This document shows, piece by piece, positions 43,116 through 52,549 of a DNA stretch of 64,000 nucleotides. The translations under genes were made by a program, and so were the position numbers. Under the pieces are notes generated by a model. The model searched no databases. It was not told the DNA's origin and saw only the letters and a list, made by a program, of their open reading frames with translations. Source of the DNA: Ureibacillus galli (GTDB taxonomy: Bacteria > Bacillota > Bacilli > Bacillales_A > Planococcaceae); assembly GCF_014836845.1 (NCBI RefSeq), contig NZ_JACSQA010000012.1:1-64000 (forward strand), written 5' to 3'. Within the stretch, counting starts at the first letter, position 1; each line of letters begins with the position of its first letter.

Positions 43116-44297
43116 TTATACCGCTTCAATAACTAACGCAATTCCTTGTCCGCCGCCGATACAAAGGCTAGCGACAGCATACTTCCCGCCACGTCGTTTT
43201 AATTCATACGCAGCTGCTAAAATAATACGTGTACCACTCGCACCTACTGGATGACCTAATGCTAAAGCGCCTCCATTTACGTTCGTTATTTCGCGATTTA
43301 ATCCGAGTTCTTTTTCCACAGCTAAAAACTGAGCTGCAAATGCTTCGTTAACTTCGACTAAATCTATATCATGTAACGTTAAGTTCGCCCGCTGTAGAGC
43401 AAGTTTTATCGCTGGTACTGGACCAATCCCCATTATGGAAGGGTCAACACCTGCAACACCCCACGAAACAATTCGAGCTATAGGTTGAAGGGCATTTTCT
43501 TTTATAGCTTTTCCACTTGCTACTACAATAGAAGCTGCACCATCATTAATTCCTGACGAATTACCGGCAGTAACTGTTCCATCTTTTTTAAAGGCTGGTC
43601 GAAGTGTCGATAAACTTTCTATGTTCGTATTCTCTTTTATATGCTCATCTACCTCAATGGAAGTTTCCCGTTTCTTTGAATGAACAGTGACAGGCACAAT
43701 TTCTTCTTTAAAGTAACCCGCTTCCCGCGCCTGGGATGCTCTTTGATGGGAAAGGAGGGCAAATTCATCTTGTTCTTCCCGGGATATGCTATACATTTCA
43801 GCTAGTTTTTCTGCTGTCATTCCCATACCTGAGCCAGTATATTGATCTGTTAATGTAGCTTGCAGCATATCGATAAATTGTAAATTGCCCATTTTGGATC
43901 CATTGAATCGCTGTTCAAAATTCGCATATGGAGCTTGGGACATGTTTTCTGTGCCACCGGCTAGAATGATGTTCCCTTCTCCTAATAATATATGTTGAGC
44001 TGCTGTCACAATCGATTGCATCCCCGAACCGCATAATCGATTTAAAGTGAGTGCAGGAACTTCCTTTGGAACGTCCGCTTTTAACCCGATGTGTCGCGCT
44101 AAGTAGGAAGCATTTACATTAGATGCAATGACACTACCATAGATAACATGATCGATTTGCTCCGGTCGCACATTGGATCTTTTTAATGCTTCCACTGCCG
44201 TGGATGTTCCAAGTTCCACTGCATCGACTTTTGAAAAAGAACCTCCAAAAGATGTAAAAGCAGTACGTGCACCATCTACTATATAAACATTCTCCAT
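43116..44297 (-). CDS. Acetyl-CoA C-acetyltransferase (thiolase)
   Basis: 393 residues, normal for thiolase. Catalytic residues are visible: acyl Cys in NRLCGSGMQS (about residue 89), His in ALGHPVGASGTR and second Cys in ASLCIGGGQG; EVNEAFAAQFL is also conserved. The enzyme cleaves 3-ketoacyl-CoA or condenses two acetyl-CoA. It follows the acyl-CoA synthetase gene by 16 bases in an operon with an acyl-CoA dehydrogenase, pointing to breakdown of a fatty or branched acid. No enoyl-CoA hydratase/hydroxyacyl dehydrogenase gene is in the cluster. Confidence 0.93.
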   Translation of the reverse strand: MENVYIVDGARTAFTSFGGSFSKVDAVELGTSTAVEALKRSNVRPEQIDHVIYGSVIASNVNASYLARHIGLKADVPKEVPALTLNRLCGSGMQSIVTAAQHILLGEGNIILAGGTENMSQAPYANFEQRFNGSKMGNLQFIDMLQATLTDQYTGSGMGMTAEKLAEMYSISREEQDEFALLSHQRASQAREAGYFKEEIVPVTVHSKKRETSIEVDEHIKENTNIESLSTLRPAFKKDGTVTAGNSSGINDGAASIVVASGKAIKENALQPIARIVSWGVAGVDPSIMGIGPVPAIKLALQRANLTLHDIDLVEVNEAFAAQFLAVEKELGLNREITNVNGGALALGHPVGASGTRIILAAAYELKRRGGKYAVASLCIGGGQGIALVIEAV

Positions 44298-44313
44298 CCT
44301 ATATCCCCTCCAT

Positions 44314-45813
44314 TTATAGATGAGTTGCTTTACTTACTTGCGGTCTTAACGTATGTTTCAATACTTTCCCCGAGGCATTACGAGGTAATTGTTCTAAAAA
44401 TTCCACTTCTATCGGTACTTTATATTTTGCCAGCTGTGTACTACAGTAAGTTATGATTTCTTCTTCAGAAACGGATTGACCCTCTTTCAATACAACAAAT
44501 GCTTTCGGTACTTCCCCATACACTTCGTGGGGTACACCAACAATAGCCGCCTCTAACACTTGTGGAATTTGATATAATACTTCCTCCACTTCGATTGGAT
44601 AAATATTTTCACCACCGCGAATGATCATATCTTTCTTTCGGTCTACAATGTATAAAAAACCTTCTTCATCGAAGCGACCTAAATCACCCGAATATAGCCA
44701 ATCATTTTTAATCGTATGCGATGTCTCCTCCGGATTATGAAGGTAACCTTTCATCACTTGAGGACCTTTTACACAAATTTCTCCTACCTCGCCTACTGCC
44801 ACTTCTTCTCCATATGAATCCACAATTTTAATTTGTGTACGGGTTAATGGTTTGCCTACAGAACCAATTTTCTGTAATGCATATTCATCTGTTAACGATG
44901 AGGCTGCCGGCGAATTCTCCGTTTGTCCGTACAAATTTTGAACTTTAACTTTAGGGAAAGTGTCTTTTAACCGTTTTACTAGTTCATAGGGCATCGGTGC
45001 CGCTCCATAGCAAAATAGTCGTAAATGTTCGAAATGGTAATTCTTCAACTCCGGCATGTTTAATAAAATCGTATACATCGCCGGAACTCCAAAGAAGATA
45101 GATGCTTTTGTTTCAACTAACTTTTTCAATGAACGGCTTGGTGAAAATGCTTCTTCAATTACTACCGTACCGCCTTTATACATTGTTGGTACAGCAAATA
45201 CATGACTACCTGCACAATGAAAAAGAGGCGTACAAATATACATCCGGTCTTCTTTTGTCATGTTCATCGATTCAGACCAAATGGCGGCCGTTTCATAAAC
45301 GTTCTGATGGGAAAGCATAACTCCTTTTGGTTTACCAGTCGTTCCTGATGTGTACATAACGACTGAAGTATCGTTTCCTTGTAATGAAACGGGTTCATAT
45401 TGAACAGAATCAGCTTGAAGTATTTCACGTATTTTGGATAAATCGATTGTTTCTTTAAAGTTATAAGTAGAATTTTTGATTGTTTCTTCAATTTTTTCAT
45501 CGAAAATCAGTACCTTTGCCTCTGAATGCATAAAAATATATTCTACTTCAGGTGGTGCAAGCTTTGTATTAATCGGCATAATCGTCAATCCTGCAAGCTG
45601 CACCCCATAATAGACAGCCATAAACAAGTCTGAATTAAGCATAAATTGGGCAACAATATCTCCTTTTTTATACCCTTGCTGTTGCAAATAACCTGCTATT
45701 TTCTGAGCATTATTTAATAGCTCCTGATAAGTCCATCGATTGCCTTCAAATTCAATTGCCGATGCATGTGGCTTATCCATTGCATGTTGTGCTAGTACCT
45801 CCGTAATAAACAT
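44314..45813 (-). CDS. AMP-dependent acyl-CoA synthetase
   Basis: 499 residues from ATG 45813, chosen because AGGGGG lies seven bases ahead; earlier in-frame ATGs overlap that site. Adenylate-forming motifs: MYTSGTTGKPKGVMLSH, YGQTENSPAAS, YSGDLGRFDEEGFLYIVDRKKDMIIRGG split across the hinge, and PRNASGKVLKH with the catalytic Lys. It activates a carboxylic acid with ATP and CoA. The chain length cannot be read from the sequence; the class is medium/long-chain fatty acid or O-succinylbenzoate-like CoA ligases. Middle gene of the trio. Confidence 0.9.
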   Translation of the reverse strand: MFITEVLAQHAMDKPHASAIEFEGNRWTYQELLNNAQKIAGYLQQQGYKKGDIVAQFMLNSDLFMAVYYGVQLAGLTIMPINTKLAPPEVEYIFMHSEAKVLIFDEKIEETIKNSTYNFKETIDLSKIREILQADSVQYEPVSLQGNDTSVVMYTSGTTGKPKGVMLSHQNVYETAAIWSESMNMTKEDRMYICTPLFHCAGSHVFAVPTMYKGGTVVIEEAFSPSRSLKKLVETKASIFFGVPAMYTILLNMPELKNYHFEHLRLFCYGAAPMPYELVKRLKDTFPKVKVQNLYGQTENSPAASSLTDEYALQKIGSVGKPLTRTQIKIVDSYGEEVAVGEVGEICVKGPQVMKGYLHNPEETSHTIKNDWLYSGDLGRFDEEGFLYIVDRKKDMIIRGGENIYPIEVEEVLYQIPQVLEAAIVGVPHEVYGEVPKAFVVLKEGQSVSEEEIITYCSTQLAKYKVPIEVEFLEQLPRNASGKVLKHTLRPQVSKATHL

Positions 45814-45881
45814 ACCCATTCCCCCTGTTATCATTTGTAAACAATCCGTATATCCCCTAATCCATAAAGGTACCTTTTATG

Positions 45882-47030
45882 TTATTTCAAGATTTCCTTT
45901 GCAATGATCCCCTTCATAATTTCTGTCGTACCGGCATAAATCGCCGCCACCGGAATATCTCTAAATCGTCTAGCAATCTCATATTCTTCCATATAACCGT
46001 AACCCCCATGAAGCTGAAGACATTCGGCAGCAACTTTTTTTGCCATCTCACTTATCCACCATTTCGCCATTGAAACTTCCTTTACTAATTTTTCTCCTGC
46101 AATATGTTTTGCTACTAATGTATGAATGTAGTTCCGTCCAATATCAATTTCCGTAGCCATTTCCGCTAATTTAAATTGTGTATTTTGAAAATCAGCAATT
46201 GTACGGTTAAAAGCTTTTCGAGATTTGACATATTCCTTCGTTATACGGAACATCTCCTCCGCTTCCACTTGAACTTCGATGGCTACTAATAGGCGTTCCT
46301 GTTGCAATTTATCCATTAAATAATAAAATCCTTTTCCTTCTTCCCCAAGCAAATTTTCGGCTGGTACTTTTGCATCTTCGAAAATGAGTTCACCTGTATC
46401 CGATGAATGCATTCCGATCTTATTCAACTTTTTCCCTCGTTTAAAACCTGGGGTATCTTTCTCTACAACAATTAAACTGATACCTCTATGGGGCGGATTG
46501 GCGTTTGGATCCGTTTTACAAACAACGACGACAAAATCAGCGTTGATGCCATTTGTAATAAATGTTTTTTCGCCATTTAATATATAAAAATCCCCTTGTC
46601 GATAAGCAGTTGTTTGAATACCTGCTAAATCAGAACCTGCTCCTGGCTCAGTCATCGCAATAGCAGAAATGAACTCTCCTGTTATACTTTTGGGAAGCCA
46701 TCTTTTCTTTTGATCCTCCGTTCCGTATTGTTCAATATACGGTATAACGATGTCGGAATGTAGAACTATACCACTGGCAAGCCCAGCACCTACCCGTTCT
46801 AACTCTTCTGCTAGAATCATGGAATAGCCAAAATCAAGACCTAATCCACTATATGTTTCACTTACCATTGGACATAAATATCCCTGTTCCCCTAACTTTG
46901 ACCAAAACCATCTTGGTACTTCCCTTTTATGTTCCCATTCTTCAAAATATGGATAAGCATCTTTTTCTAACATTTTTCTTAAAGAACGACGAAACATTTC
47001 ATGTTCTTCCGTAAAAAAATCTCCAGACAT
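45882..47030 (-). CDS. Acyl-CoA dehydrogenase
   Basis: 382 residues from ATG 47030, with GGGGAG ahead; the longer frame to 47087 has no ribosome site. Flavoprotein motifs: AIAMTEPGAGSDLAGIQT, YILNGEKTFITNG, LQLHGGYGYMEEYEIAR (catalytic Glu region) and YAGTTEIMKGIIAKEI at the end. It makes the 2,3-double bond of acyl-CoA, passing electrons to ETF. First gene of the ACAD-ligase-thiolase operon; about 70 bases separate it from the ligase. Confidence 0.93.
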   Translation of the reverse strand: MSGDFFTEEHEMFRRSLRKMLEKDAYPYFEEWEHKREVPRWFWSKLGEQGYLCPMVSETYSGLGLDFGYSMILAEELERVGAGLASGIVLHSDIVIPYIEQYGTEDQKKRWLPKSITGEFISAIAMTEPGAGSDLAGIQTTAYRQGDFYILNGEKTFITNGINADFVVVVCKTDPNANPPHRGISLIVVEKDTPGFKRGKKLNKIGMHSSDTGELIFEDAKVPAENLLGEEGKGFYYLMDKLQQERLLVAIEVQVEAEEMFRITKEYVKSRKAFNRTIADFQNTQFKLAEMATEIDIGRNYIHTLVAKHIAGEKLVKEVSMAKWWISEMAKKVAAECLQLHGGYGYMEEYEIARRFRDIPVAAIYAGTTEIMKGIIAKEILK

Positions 47031-47162
47031 CTCGCTCTCCCCAATCAGTTGTTGGATTTTTCTGAAAATATAATTAAATTTTATCAATGCCTAGCGAACT
47101 ATTCAATAACAGGTGATAGAAATTATAATATTTTTCGAGAATTTCTTAACATAAAAGAGAAT

Positions 47163-47199
47163 ACAAAAAAGTGCCACCTATTTTAGGCGGCACTTTTTA
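47163..47199 (-). terminator. Terminator of the small acidic protein gene
   Basis: AAAAGTGCC (47167-47175) pairs with GGCACTTTT (47189-47197), with a T run on the minus-strand side. Confidence 0.8.
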
Positions 47200-47439
47200 T
47201 TAACTATGTTTTTTCTCATCAGGTGATTCTTTTCTAAATACTTCTGTAATTAATTCATCATCTTCTGTTTTTACTCGTTTATTTAATTCTTGTACCGGAA
47301 TCGCATCTACAGTTTGCATATCTTCATGTAAATCAAAAAGACTAATACTCTCTGAATCCACCATATCAGGCTTATCTGTCACTGGTAAATCCTCAAACAC
47401 TTTTTTAGATTCAGGTAAGGAATCTCTTTCTTTACTCAT
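47200..47439 (-). CDS. Small acidic hypothetical protein
   Basis: 79 residues from ATG 47439 (AAGGAG nine bases before; a GTG two codons earlier is less likely). Very acidic and hydrophilic: MSKERDSLPESKKVFEDLP, SLFDLHEDMQTVDAIPVQEL. No signal peptide, helix of membrane type or Cys. Probably disordered and cytoplasmic. Own terminator. Not recognised. Confidence 0.65.
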   Translation of the reverse strand: MSKERDSLPESKKVFEDLPVTDKPDMVDSESISLFDLHEDMQTVDAIPVQELNKRVKTEDDELITEVFRKESPDEKKHS

Positions 47440-47496
47440 AAACACTCACTCCTTTTTACTTAGTGTGGGTGAATCCCGATAAATTATTCCAAAGGA

Positions 47497-48198
47497 TTAA
47501 GCCATTAAATAGGTTAACTGCTCGGAAAAGCTCATATTATTTGGATTCCATTTTCGAATAGGGCAATCCTTTGTTACGTATGGTAAACCTAAACTATTTA
47601 TGAATTCAATGAATGTTTCATCAAACCATGGCGGGCTCCATGCACCAGAACGACAAATATGAATGGCACGTATTTTTATTTCCCTTTGGATATCATTAAA
47701 TTTTAAATAGTTTACATTATATAAACGGTTGATTTCCTTAAAAAGTGATGGTTCTTCTAAAGTGTACGGACTATACACAATGTTCGCCTTGTCAATTACA
47801 TGTTCATGTAATAGTTTACCTAACCAATTGGCACAATTGACGTCAAACTTTAAAGAAGGTAGTCCCCCATACCCTAAGTCAGAATGGGCATCGAAAAGAT
47901 ATACTTCGTTACATTGATACTTTTTCACAAGATCATAAGATAGTGCATGGGAATCCGAAACGAAAACTTGAATGCCATCATCAAAATGAAATATTTTTTT
48001 AATTTTGCGCCAAAAAGTCTTCGTTTCTTCGGAAAGTTGATATAATCTTTGTAAATTGACTCCTTTATTTTTTGCCTGTATATAACGTTTATACCAGTCG
48101 TCTAATATGGTTCGTTTATTTTCAACGAATGATACAATATTTTGATTTTTTGTGGAAATAAAATAGTCCCAATCAATGGATAATAAGCTACTTGCCAA
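47497..48198 (-). CDS. UPF0489-like protein with arginase-type Asp/His motifs
   Basis: About 233 residues from TTG 48198, which has GAGGTG six bases before it; the open frame extends to 48303 but those 35 residues have no ribosome site. Motifs LSIDWDYF, VSDSHALSYDL and YLFDAHSDLGYGG resemble the metal-binding Asp/His clusters of the UPF0489/arginase-deacetylase-like group. CRSGAWSPPWFDE near the end is also group-like. Enzyme activity unknown. It follows the DUF2252 gene, perhaps in one transcript. Confidence 0.7.
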   Translation of the reverse strand: MASSLLSIDWDYFISTKNQNIVSFVENKRTILDDWYKRYIQAKNKGVNLQRLYQLSEETKTFWRKIKKIFHFDDGIQVFVSDSHALSYDLVKKYQCNEVYLFDAHSDLGYGGLPSLKFDVNCANWLGKLLHEHVIDKANIVYSPYTLEEPSLFKEINRLYNVNYLKFNDIQREIKIRAIHICRSGAWSPPWFDETFIEFINSLGLPYVTKDCPIRKWNPNNMSFSEQLTYLMA

Positions 48199-48309
48199 TT
48201 CTATCACCTCAAAATCAATATTGATTAGTAAGCTCCTATTATGATATGAGCCTACTATATCAATCTTAATTTTAAAAAAACTCGATTTCAAATAATCGAA
48301 CAACCCTTT

Positions 48310-49647
48310 TTAACCATTCCACTTGTCTGATACCCATGAGCAAAAAAGATGATAATCATGATTGACTTGTTCTTTATAAGCAATAGAGACAAAGATGATT
48401 TGATTGCAAAACAGCTCAAAATCTTCACCTATTGCTTTTAAAATTTCTTCTTCACTTTCATAGGAAAACAATTCCTTTTCGGTATCGACATCTGCTCGGG
48501 CATGAATTTTGGCCGTAATTTTTCCCATAATTTTTACGGTTGCATCGAAATCTTCTGCCGTTAAGAGCGAGGTTATTTTCACTTTCTTTTTATAAGGTGA
48601 ACGTTCCCGAACATAAAACTCACGACCGTCTATTGTCAAATACCCAAGATATGGGTCTTCTAAATGGTGCATTGCTTTTTGTGTAGCTACTACCCGTTTT
48701 CCTTGATGATTAAACTTTTCCCAGAATTGTTTACGATATGGTAAAAAGTAAGCTGGAATTGGTGCACGAACTTCCTTTACTTCAAGAACTAAATCATCCA
48801 CCCCGTTCGCATCTTTCTCCCCTTCAATTAAAATGTAATATCGATCTAATCCAATAGAAGCTGTCCCTGTTCCATGTTTTCTAGCAATATCTTTAATCGT
48901 ATAAAAGGAGAAATTTTTTTTATTTTCGTTATCAATGGAATGGAAATAGTTTTCCGTCAACCTTTTAAGCATTGTACTTTCTTCAAAAGAAACCGGTTCA
49001 ATTTCATCTGACCAAGAGAATACCCGTTTTCCCTCTTCATTAATGTAGGTAATGTCTTTTAATAAATGATCCCGCTGTCTTTTTCCAAGTTTTTTTAAAA
49101 CTTTTTTGACAGGACCATTTGTATTTTGTTCAGTGAAAGTTAAATGAAACGGATCATCCTTTTCTTTTTTAAATCGTTTTAATTGCTGGTAATAGGCAGC
49201 TAAATAATTTTTTATTCGCTTTTGTTGCTCAATAGTAGAAAGTCCTTGGGTTTCACAAGATAATGCAATGCTTACGGACATACGTAAAAGATCATATAAA
49301 TAAGAACCTATGTATCCTTCATCAAAGTCATTCACATCATAAACAATTTCACCTTCTTCGTTTTGAAAAGCACCAAAGTTCTCCATATGTAAGTCACCTT
49401 GAATCCAAGTCGGTTTATCGATATTTGTATGAAAGGAAAATGGAATTTTTGTCATATCATAATAAAATAAATAAGCACTCCCCCTAAAAAAGCGGAATGG
49501 ACTTTCCATCATTTTTGCATACTTCATTTTTCTTTTTTCATCATTTAGGGCCATACATTGTTCATCGAATTCATTCAAAACGGTATCAATGACCTGTTTT
49601 CGTAAAACTTCCCTCGTGTTTTTCACGCGGCTTAACAATGCTTCCAT
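48310..49647 (-). CDS. DUF2252 protein (kinase-fold-like)
   Basis: 445 residues. The DUF2252 hallmarks are present: SPFRFFRGSAYLFYYDM, WIQGDLHMENFG (Asp and His-x-x-N, as in the catalytic loop of aminoglycoside-kinase-like folds), YDVNDFDEGYIG (metal Asp pair) and KDIARKHGTGTASIGLDRYY. The family is widespread, and its substrate is not known. Complete, single start at ATG 49647. Confidence 0.85.
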   Translation of the reverse strand: MEALLSRVKNTREVLRKQVIDTVLNEFDEQCMALNDEKRKMKYAKMMESPFRFFRGSAYLFYYDMTKIPFSFHTNIDKPTWIQGDLHMENFGAFQNEEGEIVYDVNDFDEGYIGSYLYDLLRMSVSIALSCETQGLSTIEQQKRIKNYLAAYYQQLKRFKKEKDDPFHLTFTEQNTNGPVKKVLKKLGKRQRDHLLKDITYINEEGKRVFSWSDEIEPVSFEESTMLKRLTENYFHSIDNENKKNFSFYTIKDIARKHGTGTASIGLDRYYILIEGEKDANGVDDLVLEVKEVRAPIPAYFLPYRKQFWEKFNHQGKRVVATQKAMHHLEDPYLGYLTIDGREFYVRERSPYKKKVKITSLLTAEDFDATVKIMGKITAKIHARADVDTEKELFSYESEEEILKAIGEDFELFCNQIIFVSIAYKEQVNHDYHLFCSWVSDKWNG

Positions 49648-49710
49648 TAAAATCCCCTCTTTCTATTCCAATTATAGCCATTATTTGGAACTAATTAAAT
49701 TGAATTTTAA

Positions 49711-49738
49711 AAATAAAAAAGAACCCAGAAGGGCTCTG
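49711..49738 (-). terminator. Terminator of the small SASP-like gene
   Basis: AGAGCCC-TTCT-GGGTTCT on the minus strand followed by TTTTT. Confidence 0.8.
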
Positions 49739-49748
49739 AAATAACATC

Positions 49749-49931
49749 TTACATGTGGGGATGAATGTTCTTTTTGACCTGATCAATGTTCGTATCGCTG
49801 TATTGCTTCGTATTATGCCCACCTGTCTTTGCTAACCATTCCAATACTTCTTTATAAGACATACCTGATGCTGCATTTTTTCTTTTCACTTCTTCTATAT
49901 CTGTACCTGCAACAGTTAAACGCTTTTCCAT
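49749..49931 (-). CDS. Small protein related to the gamma-type SASP
   Basis: 60 residues. The N-terminus LTVAGTDIEEVKRKNAAS matches both ends of the neighbouring SASP (SAGTDINEVKRQNAQ and VAGTDINEVKRQNQQ). The rest (SYKEVLEWLAKTGGHNTKQY) is different and includes a short helix. GAGGTGATTAG precedes ATG 49931. It lies just after the SASP gene but has its own terminator. Probably a spore-specific relative; function unknown. Confidence 0.7.
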   Translation of the reverse strand: MEKRLTVAGTDIEEVKRKNAASGMSYKEVLEWLAKTGGHNTKQYSDTNIDQVKKNIHPHM

Positions 49932-49961
49932 CTAATCACCTCACATAACAATTAATGATGA

Positions 49962-49990
49962 AAAAAACGCCCCATAAAGAGGCGTTTTAT
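49962..49990 (-). terminator. Terminator of the gamma-SASP gene
   Basis: AAAACGCCTC...GGGGCGTTTTTTT on the minus strand, six bases after the gene. Confidence 0.85.
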
Positions 49991-49995
49991 ACAAA

Positions 49996-50730
49996 CTAGA
50001 ACTTTTTCTTACCTTGTTCTGCTTGTTGGTTTTGACGTTTTACTTCATTAATATCAGTTCCTGCAACAGTTTGATTTCCAGCTGATCCTGACCCAGCAAA
50101 TGGTCCTGCTTCTTGAGCGATTTCTTCTCTTACTTTTTGTGGATTTGTCCCAATTGATGGATTACTGAAAGAAGATTGGCGCCCTGCTTGACCAGCTTGC
50201 CCTGTTTTACCGAAAGCAAATGGTCCTGCTTCTTGAGCAATTTCTTCTCTCACCTTTTGAGGATTTGTCCCAATTGATGGATTACTGAAAGAAGATTGTT
50301 GCCCTGCTTGACCTGTTTTACCGAAAGCAAATGGTCCTGCTTCTTGAGCAATCTCTTCTCTTACCTTTTGTGGGTTTGTCCCAATTGATGGGTTATTGAA
50401 AGAAGATTGTTGCCCTGCTTGACCAGCTTGACCAGCTTGACCTGTTTTACCGAAAGCAAATGGTCCTGCTTCTTGAGCGATTTCTTCTCTTACTTTTTGT
50501 GGGTTTGTTCCAATTGATGGGTTACTGAAAGATTGACTTCCCGCTTGACCAGCTTGACCTGTTTTACCAAAAGCAAATGGCCCTGCTTCTTGAGCAATTT
50601 CTTCTTTTACCTTTTGCGGATCCGTACCAAATGTAGATCCAGAAGAACCTTGGGCATTTTGGCGCTTTACTTCATTAATATCAGTACCAGCTGATGTGAA
50701 TCGCTTACCATTTCCACTATTGTTTTGCAT
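49996..50730 (-). CDS. sspE: Gamma-type small acid-soluble spore protein, five-repeat form
   Basis: 244 residues, much longer than B. subtilis SspE (84 aa). Begins KRFTSAGTDINEVKRQNAQG and ends VAGTDINEVKRQNQQAEQGK, with five central units built on GTNPQKVREEIAQEAGPFAF plus a Gly-Gln-Ala linker. Rich in Gln, Gly and Ala, low in aromatic and hydrophobic residues, as expected of an amino acid store degraded at germination. Sporulation expression is expected but no SigG promoter was confirmed. The repeats are nearly identical in DNA and may vary in number. Confidence 0.85.
   Translation of the reverse strand: MQNNSGNGKRFTSAGTDINEVKRQNAQGSSGSTFGTDPQKVKEEIAQEAGPFAFGKTGQAGQAGSQSFSNPSIGTNPQKVREEIAQEAGPFAFGKTGQAGQAGQAGQQSSFNNPSIGTNPQKVREEIAQEAGPFAFGKTGQAGQQSSFSNPSIGTNPQKVREEIAQEAGPFAFGKTGQAGQAGRQSSFSNPSIGTNPQKVREEIAQEAGPFAGSGSAGNQTVAGTDINEVKRQNQQAEQGKKKF
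50090..50625 (-). repeat. Five direct repeats inside the gamma-SASP gene
   Basis: Units of about 100-130 bases, each containing CAAATGGTCCTGCTTCTTGA (plus-strand view) and TTTTGTGG/AGGATTTGTCC. Length differs through the number of GQA linker triplets. Confidence 0.85.
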
Positions 50731-51025
50731 GTCAAAAACACCTCCAAAAATGTTATGTGCTTATCATGGCAATTATCTGTTTTATTATGAGTGCAATTAA
50801 TTATTTTTCTTTTGTATAATTTACTCAACTCGTGATATGCCAGAATCAAAAGGCTTTCAAGTACATACCCAGTATTTTGAAATAACATTTTGAAGATTGC
50901 TCTATGGATAAATGTTCATTGTACTGTTTCATACTACAAATTATTGAATATAAAGATGGAGTCTATACATTTTCCGCCGAACCTTCTCATAAAATAATGC
51001 ATGTCCATTTTGCGAGGAGAATTAC

Positions 51026-51607
51026 ATGATACGGAAAGGAATAGCCATTGTAGTTGGAAGTATTTTTTTATCCTTTGGAATTAATGTTTTTTTAACTCCT
51101 TATGAAATATTAGACGGTGGAATTATCGGACTTTCATTAATTACCCATTATTTATTTCATTTGAAAATTGGTTTAATGATTATTATTTTAAGTATTCCCA
51201 TTTTTATTTTAGCTTGGTTTAAATACAAAAATTATTTTTACAATAGCCTTCATGGCTTATTGATATCTTCCCTTATTATCGATCTGTTTAAACCATTGCG
51301 TTCCATGATTCATTTAGATCCCCTCATCAGTTCAATAATAGGTGGGATTCTTGTAGGCTTAGGCATTGGTCTCATGTTACGTTTTAAAACAAGTACAGGT
51401 GGGACAGACTTATTAGCCCAATTTATCGCCGATAAAATGGCAATGAATGTTGGGATTGTTATCTTTTTTATTGATGCGGCAGTTGTTGGATTAGGTGGAA
51501 TATTTATCTCTACAAGTACATTACTTTTATCCATTGTTACAATATTTATCGTTGGGATAACAACAAGTATGATGACAAGTCGTCGACACCTTGAAAAACA
51601 TTCTTAA
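51026..51607 (+). CDS. YitT-family membrane protein, short form
   Basis: 193 residues, about five membrane helices. YitT/DUF161 signs: FGINVFLTPYEILDGGIIGLS, GILVGLGIGLMLRFKTSTGG followed by TDLLAQFI. The C-terminal DUF2179 domain of full YitT proteins (about 280 aa) is absent; the protein ends in TSRRHLEKHS. ATG 51026 has GCGAGGAG in front. Function of the family is not established. Confidence 0.85.
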   Translation: MIRKGIAIVVGSIFLSFGINVFLTPYEILDGGIIGLSLITHYLFHLKIGLMIIILSIPIFILAWFKYKNYFYNSLHGLLISSLIIDLFKPLRSMIHLDPLISSIIGGILVGLGIGLMLRFKTSTGGTDLLAQFIADKMAMNVGIVIFFIDAAVVGLGGIFISTSTLLLSIVTIFIVGITTSMMTSRRHLEKHS

Positions 51608-51621
51608 GCATTTATGCCAAA

Positions 51622-51651
51622 TAAAAAAATGCCTCTATCTAAAGAGACATC
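51622..51651. terminator. Hairpin between convergent YitT-like and EamA genes
   Basis: ATGCCTCT/AGAGACAT stem; on the minus strand a T run follows, ending the EamA transcript. It may also serve the plus strand weakly. Confidence 0.75.
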
Positions 51652-51656
51652 CCGCT

Positions 51657-52549
51657 TTACGTTAACTTTTCAACTTGCTTTCTTTTAAGAAAGGACAACT
51701 TTGTTTCGGAAATAATAATCGCACAAAGAATTAAAATAGCACCAATCATCATTCTCATCGTTAACACTTCATTTAAAAGGAGTACCGAAAAAACCATCCC
51801 CCAAAAAGATTCCGTTGATAAAATAATGGCCGTTTTCGTTTCATTTGTAAACTTTTGCGCAATCGTTTGGAACAGGTAAGCAATTGTTGTAGAAAATACT
51901 GCTAAATAGACAATAGAAGATACTGCTTCTACTTCCATTGAAAAATGAACTTCCCCTTTAAATAAAACAACGATCCATGCTAGAAAGCTTGCAACAAACA
52001 TTTGGATAATCGTTAATGTAATCGGATCTTCATCCTTTACATATTTGGAAGTGTAAAAAATTTGATAGGCAAATGCCACAGCACAACCTAATGTTAAAAG
52101 ATCACCGATATTAAGATCCGCTGATAATTGTAATGATAGGAAACCAATTCCAATAATCGCTAAAATGGCACCTGTTAATTCGAACTTATCGATTTTTCTT
52201 TTGTAAGAGAGAAATGCGATAAATGGAACAATCACAACATTTACTGCAGTTAAAAAAGCTTTTTAGAAGGTGTTGTAAATTGCAGACCCACCGTTTGTAA
52301 AGCGAATGCCACATATAAAAAGAATCCTAATATAAATCCTTTTTTAATAACTCCCATATCGATCCCTTTCAACTTCTTATAAAAAATAATACTTAATATA
52401 ACAAAACCAACTAAAAAACGACCAGCTAATACTTGATAAGGGGTATAGTGATCGAGGGATATGGCACTAACGACAAAACCACTTCCCCATATGATTGCTG
52501 TTATACAAAGCATTAATTCTCCAATGTATTTTCGCATGTCGGCCTCCAT
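51657..52549 (-). pseudogene. EamA/DMT-family transporter, frameshifted
   Basis: Two adjacent frames together make one ten-helix drug/metabolite transporter. The N-terminal part (52549-52250) ends ...VGLQFTTPSKKLF and stop. The C-terminal part continues as TAVNVVIVPFIAFLSYKRKI in another frame down to 51657. The break is at AAAAAGCTTTTTTAA (minus strand, 52264-52250): one extra A would give TPSKKAFLTAVNV, the usual EamA sequence. Either a recent frameshift mutation, a homopolymer sequencing error or slippage during expression. Substrate unknown. Confidence 0.85.

Noticed and set aside
45264-45500. 78-codon minus-strand frame
   Set aside because: Shadow inside the acyl-CoA synthetase gene in another frame.
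50090-50625. CRISPR-like regular repeats
   Set aside because: The repeats are in-frame coding repeats of the SASP, with no unique spacers.
50667-50888. Minus-strand frame upstream of the SASP
   Set aside because: Low-complexity, overlaps the SASP start in another frame, no ribosome site.
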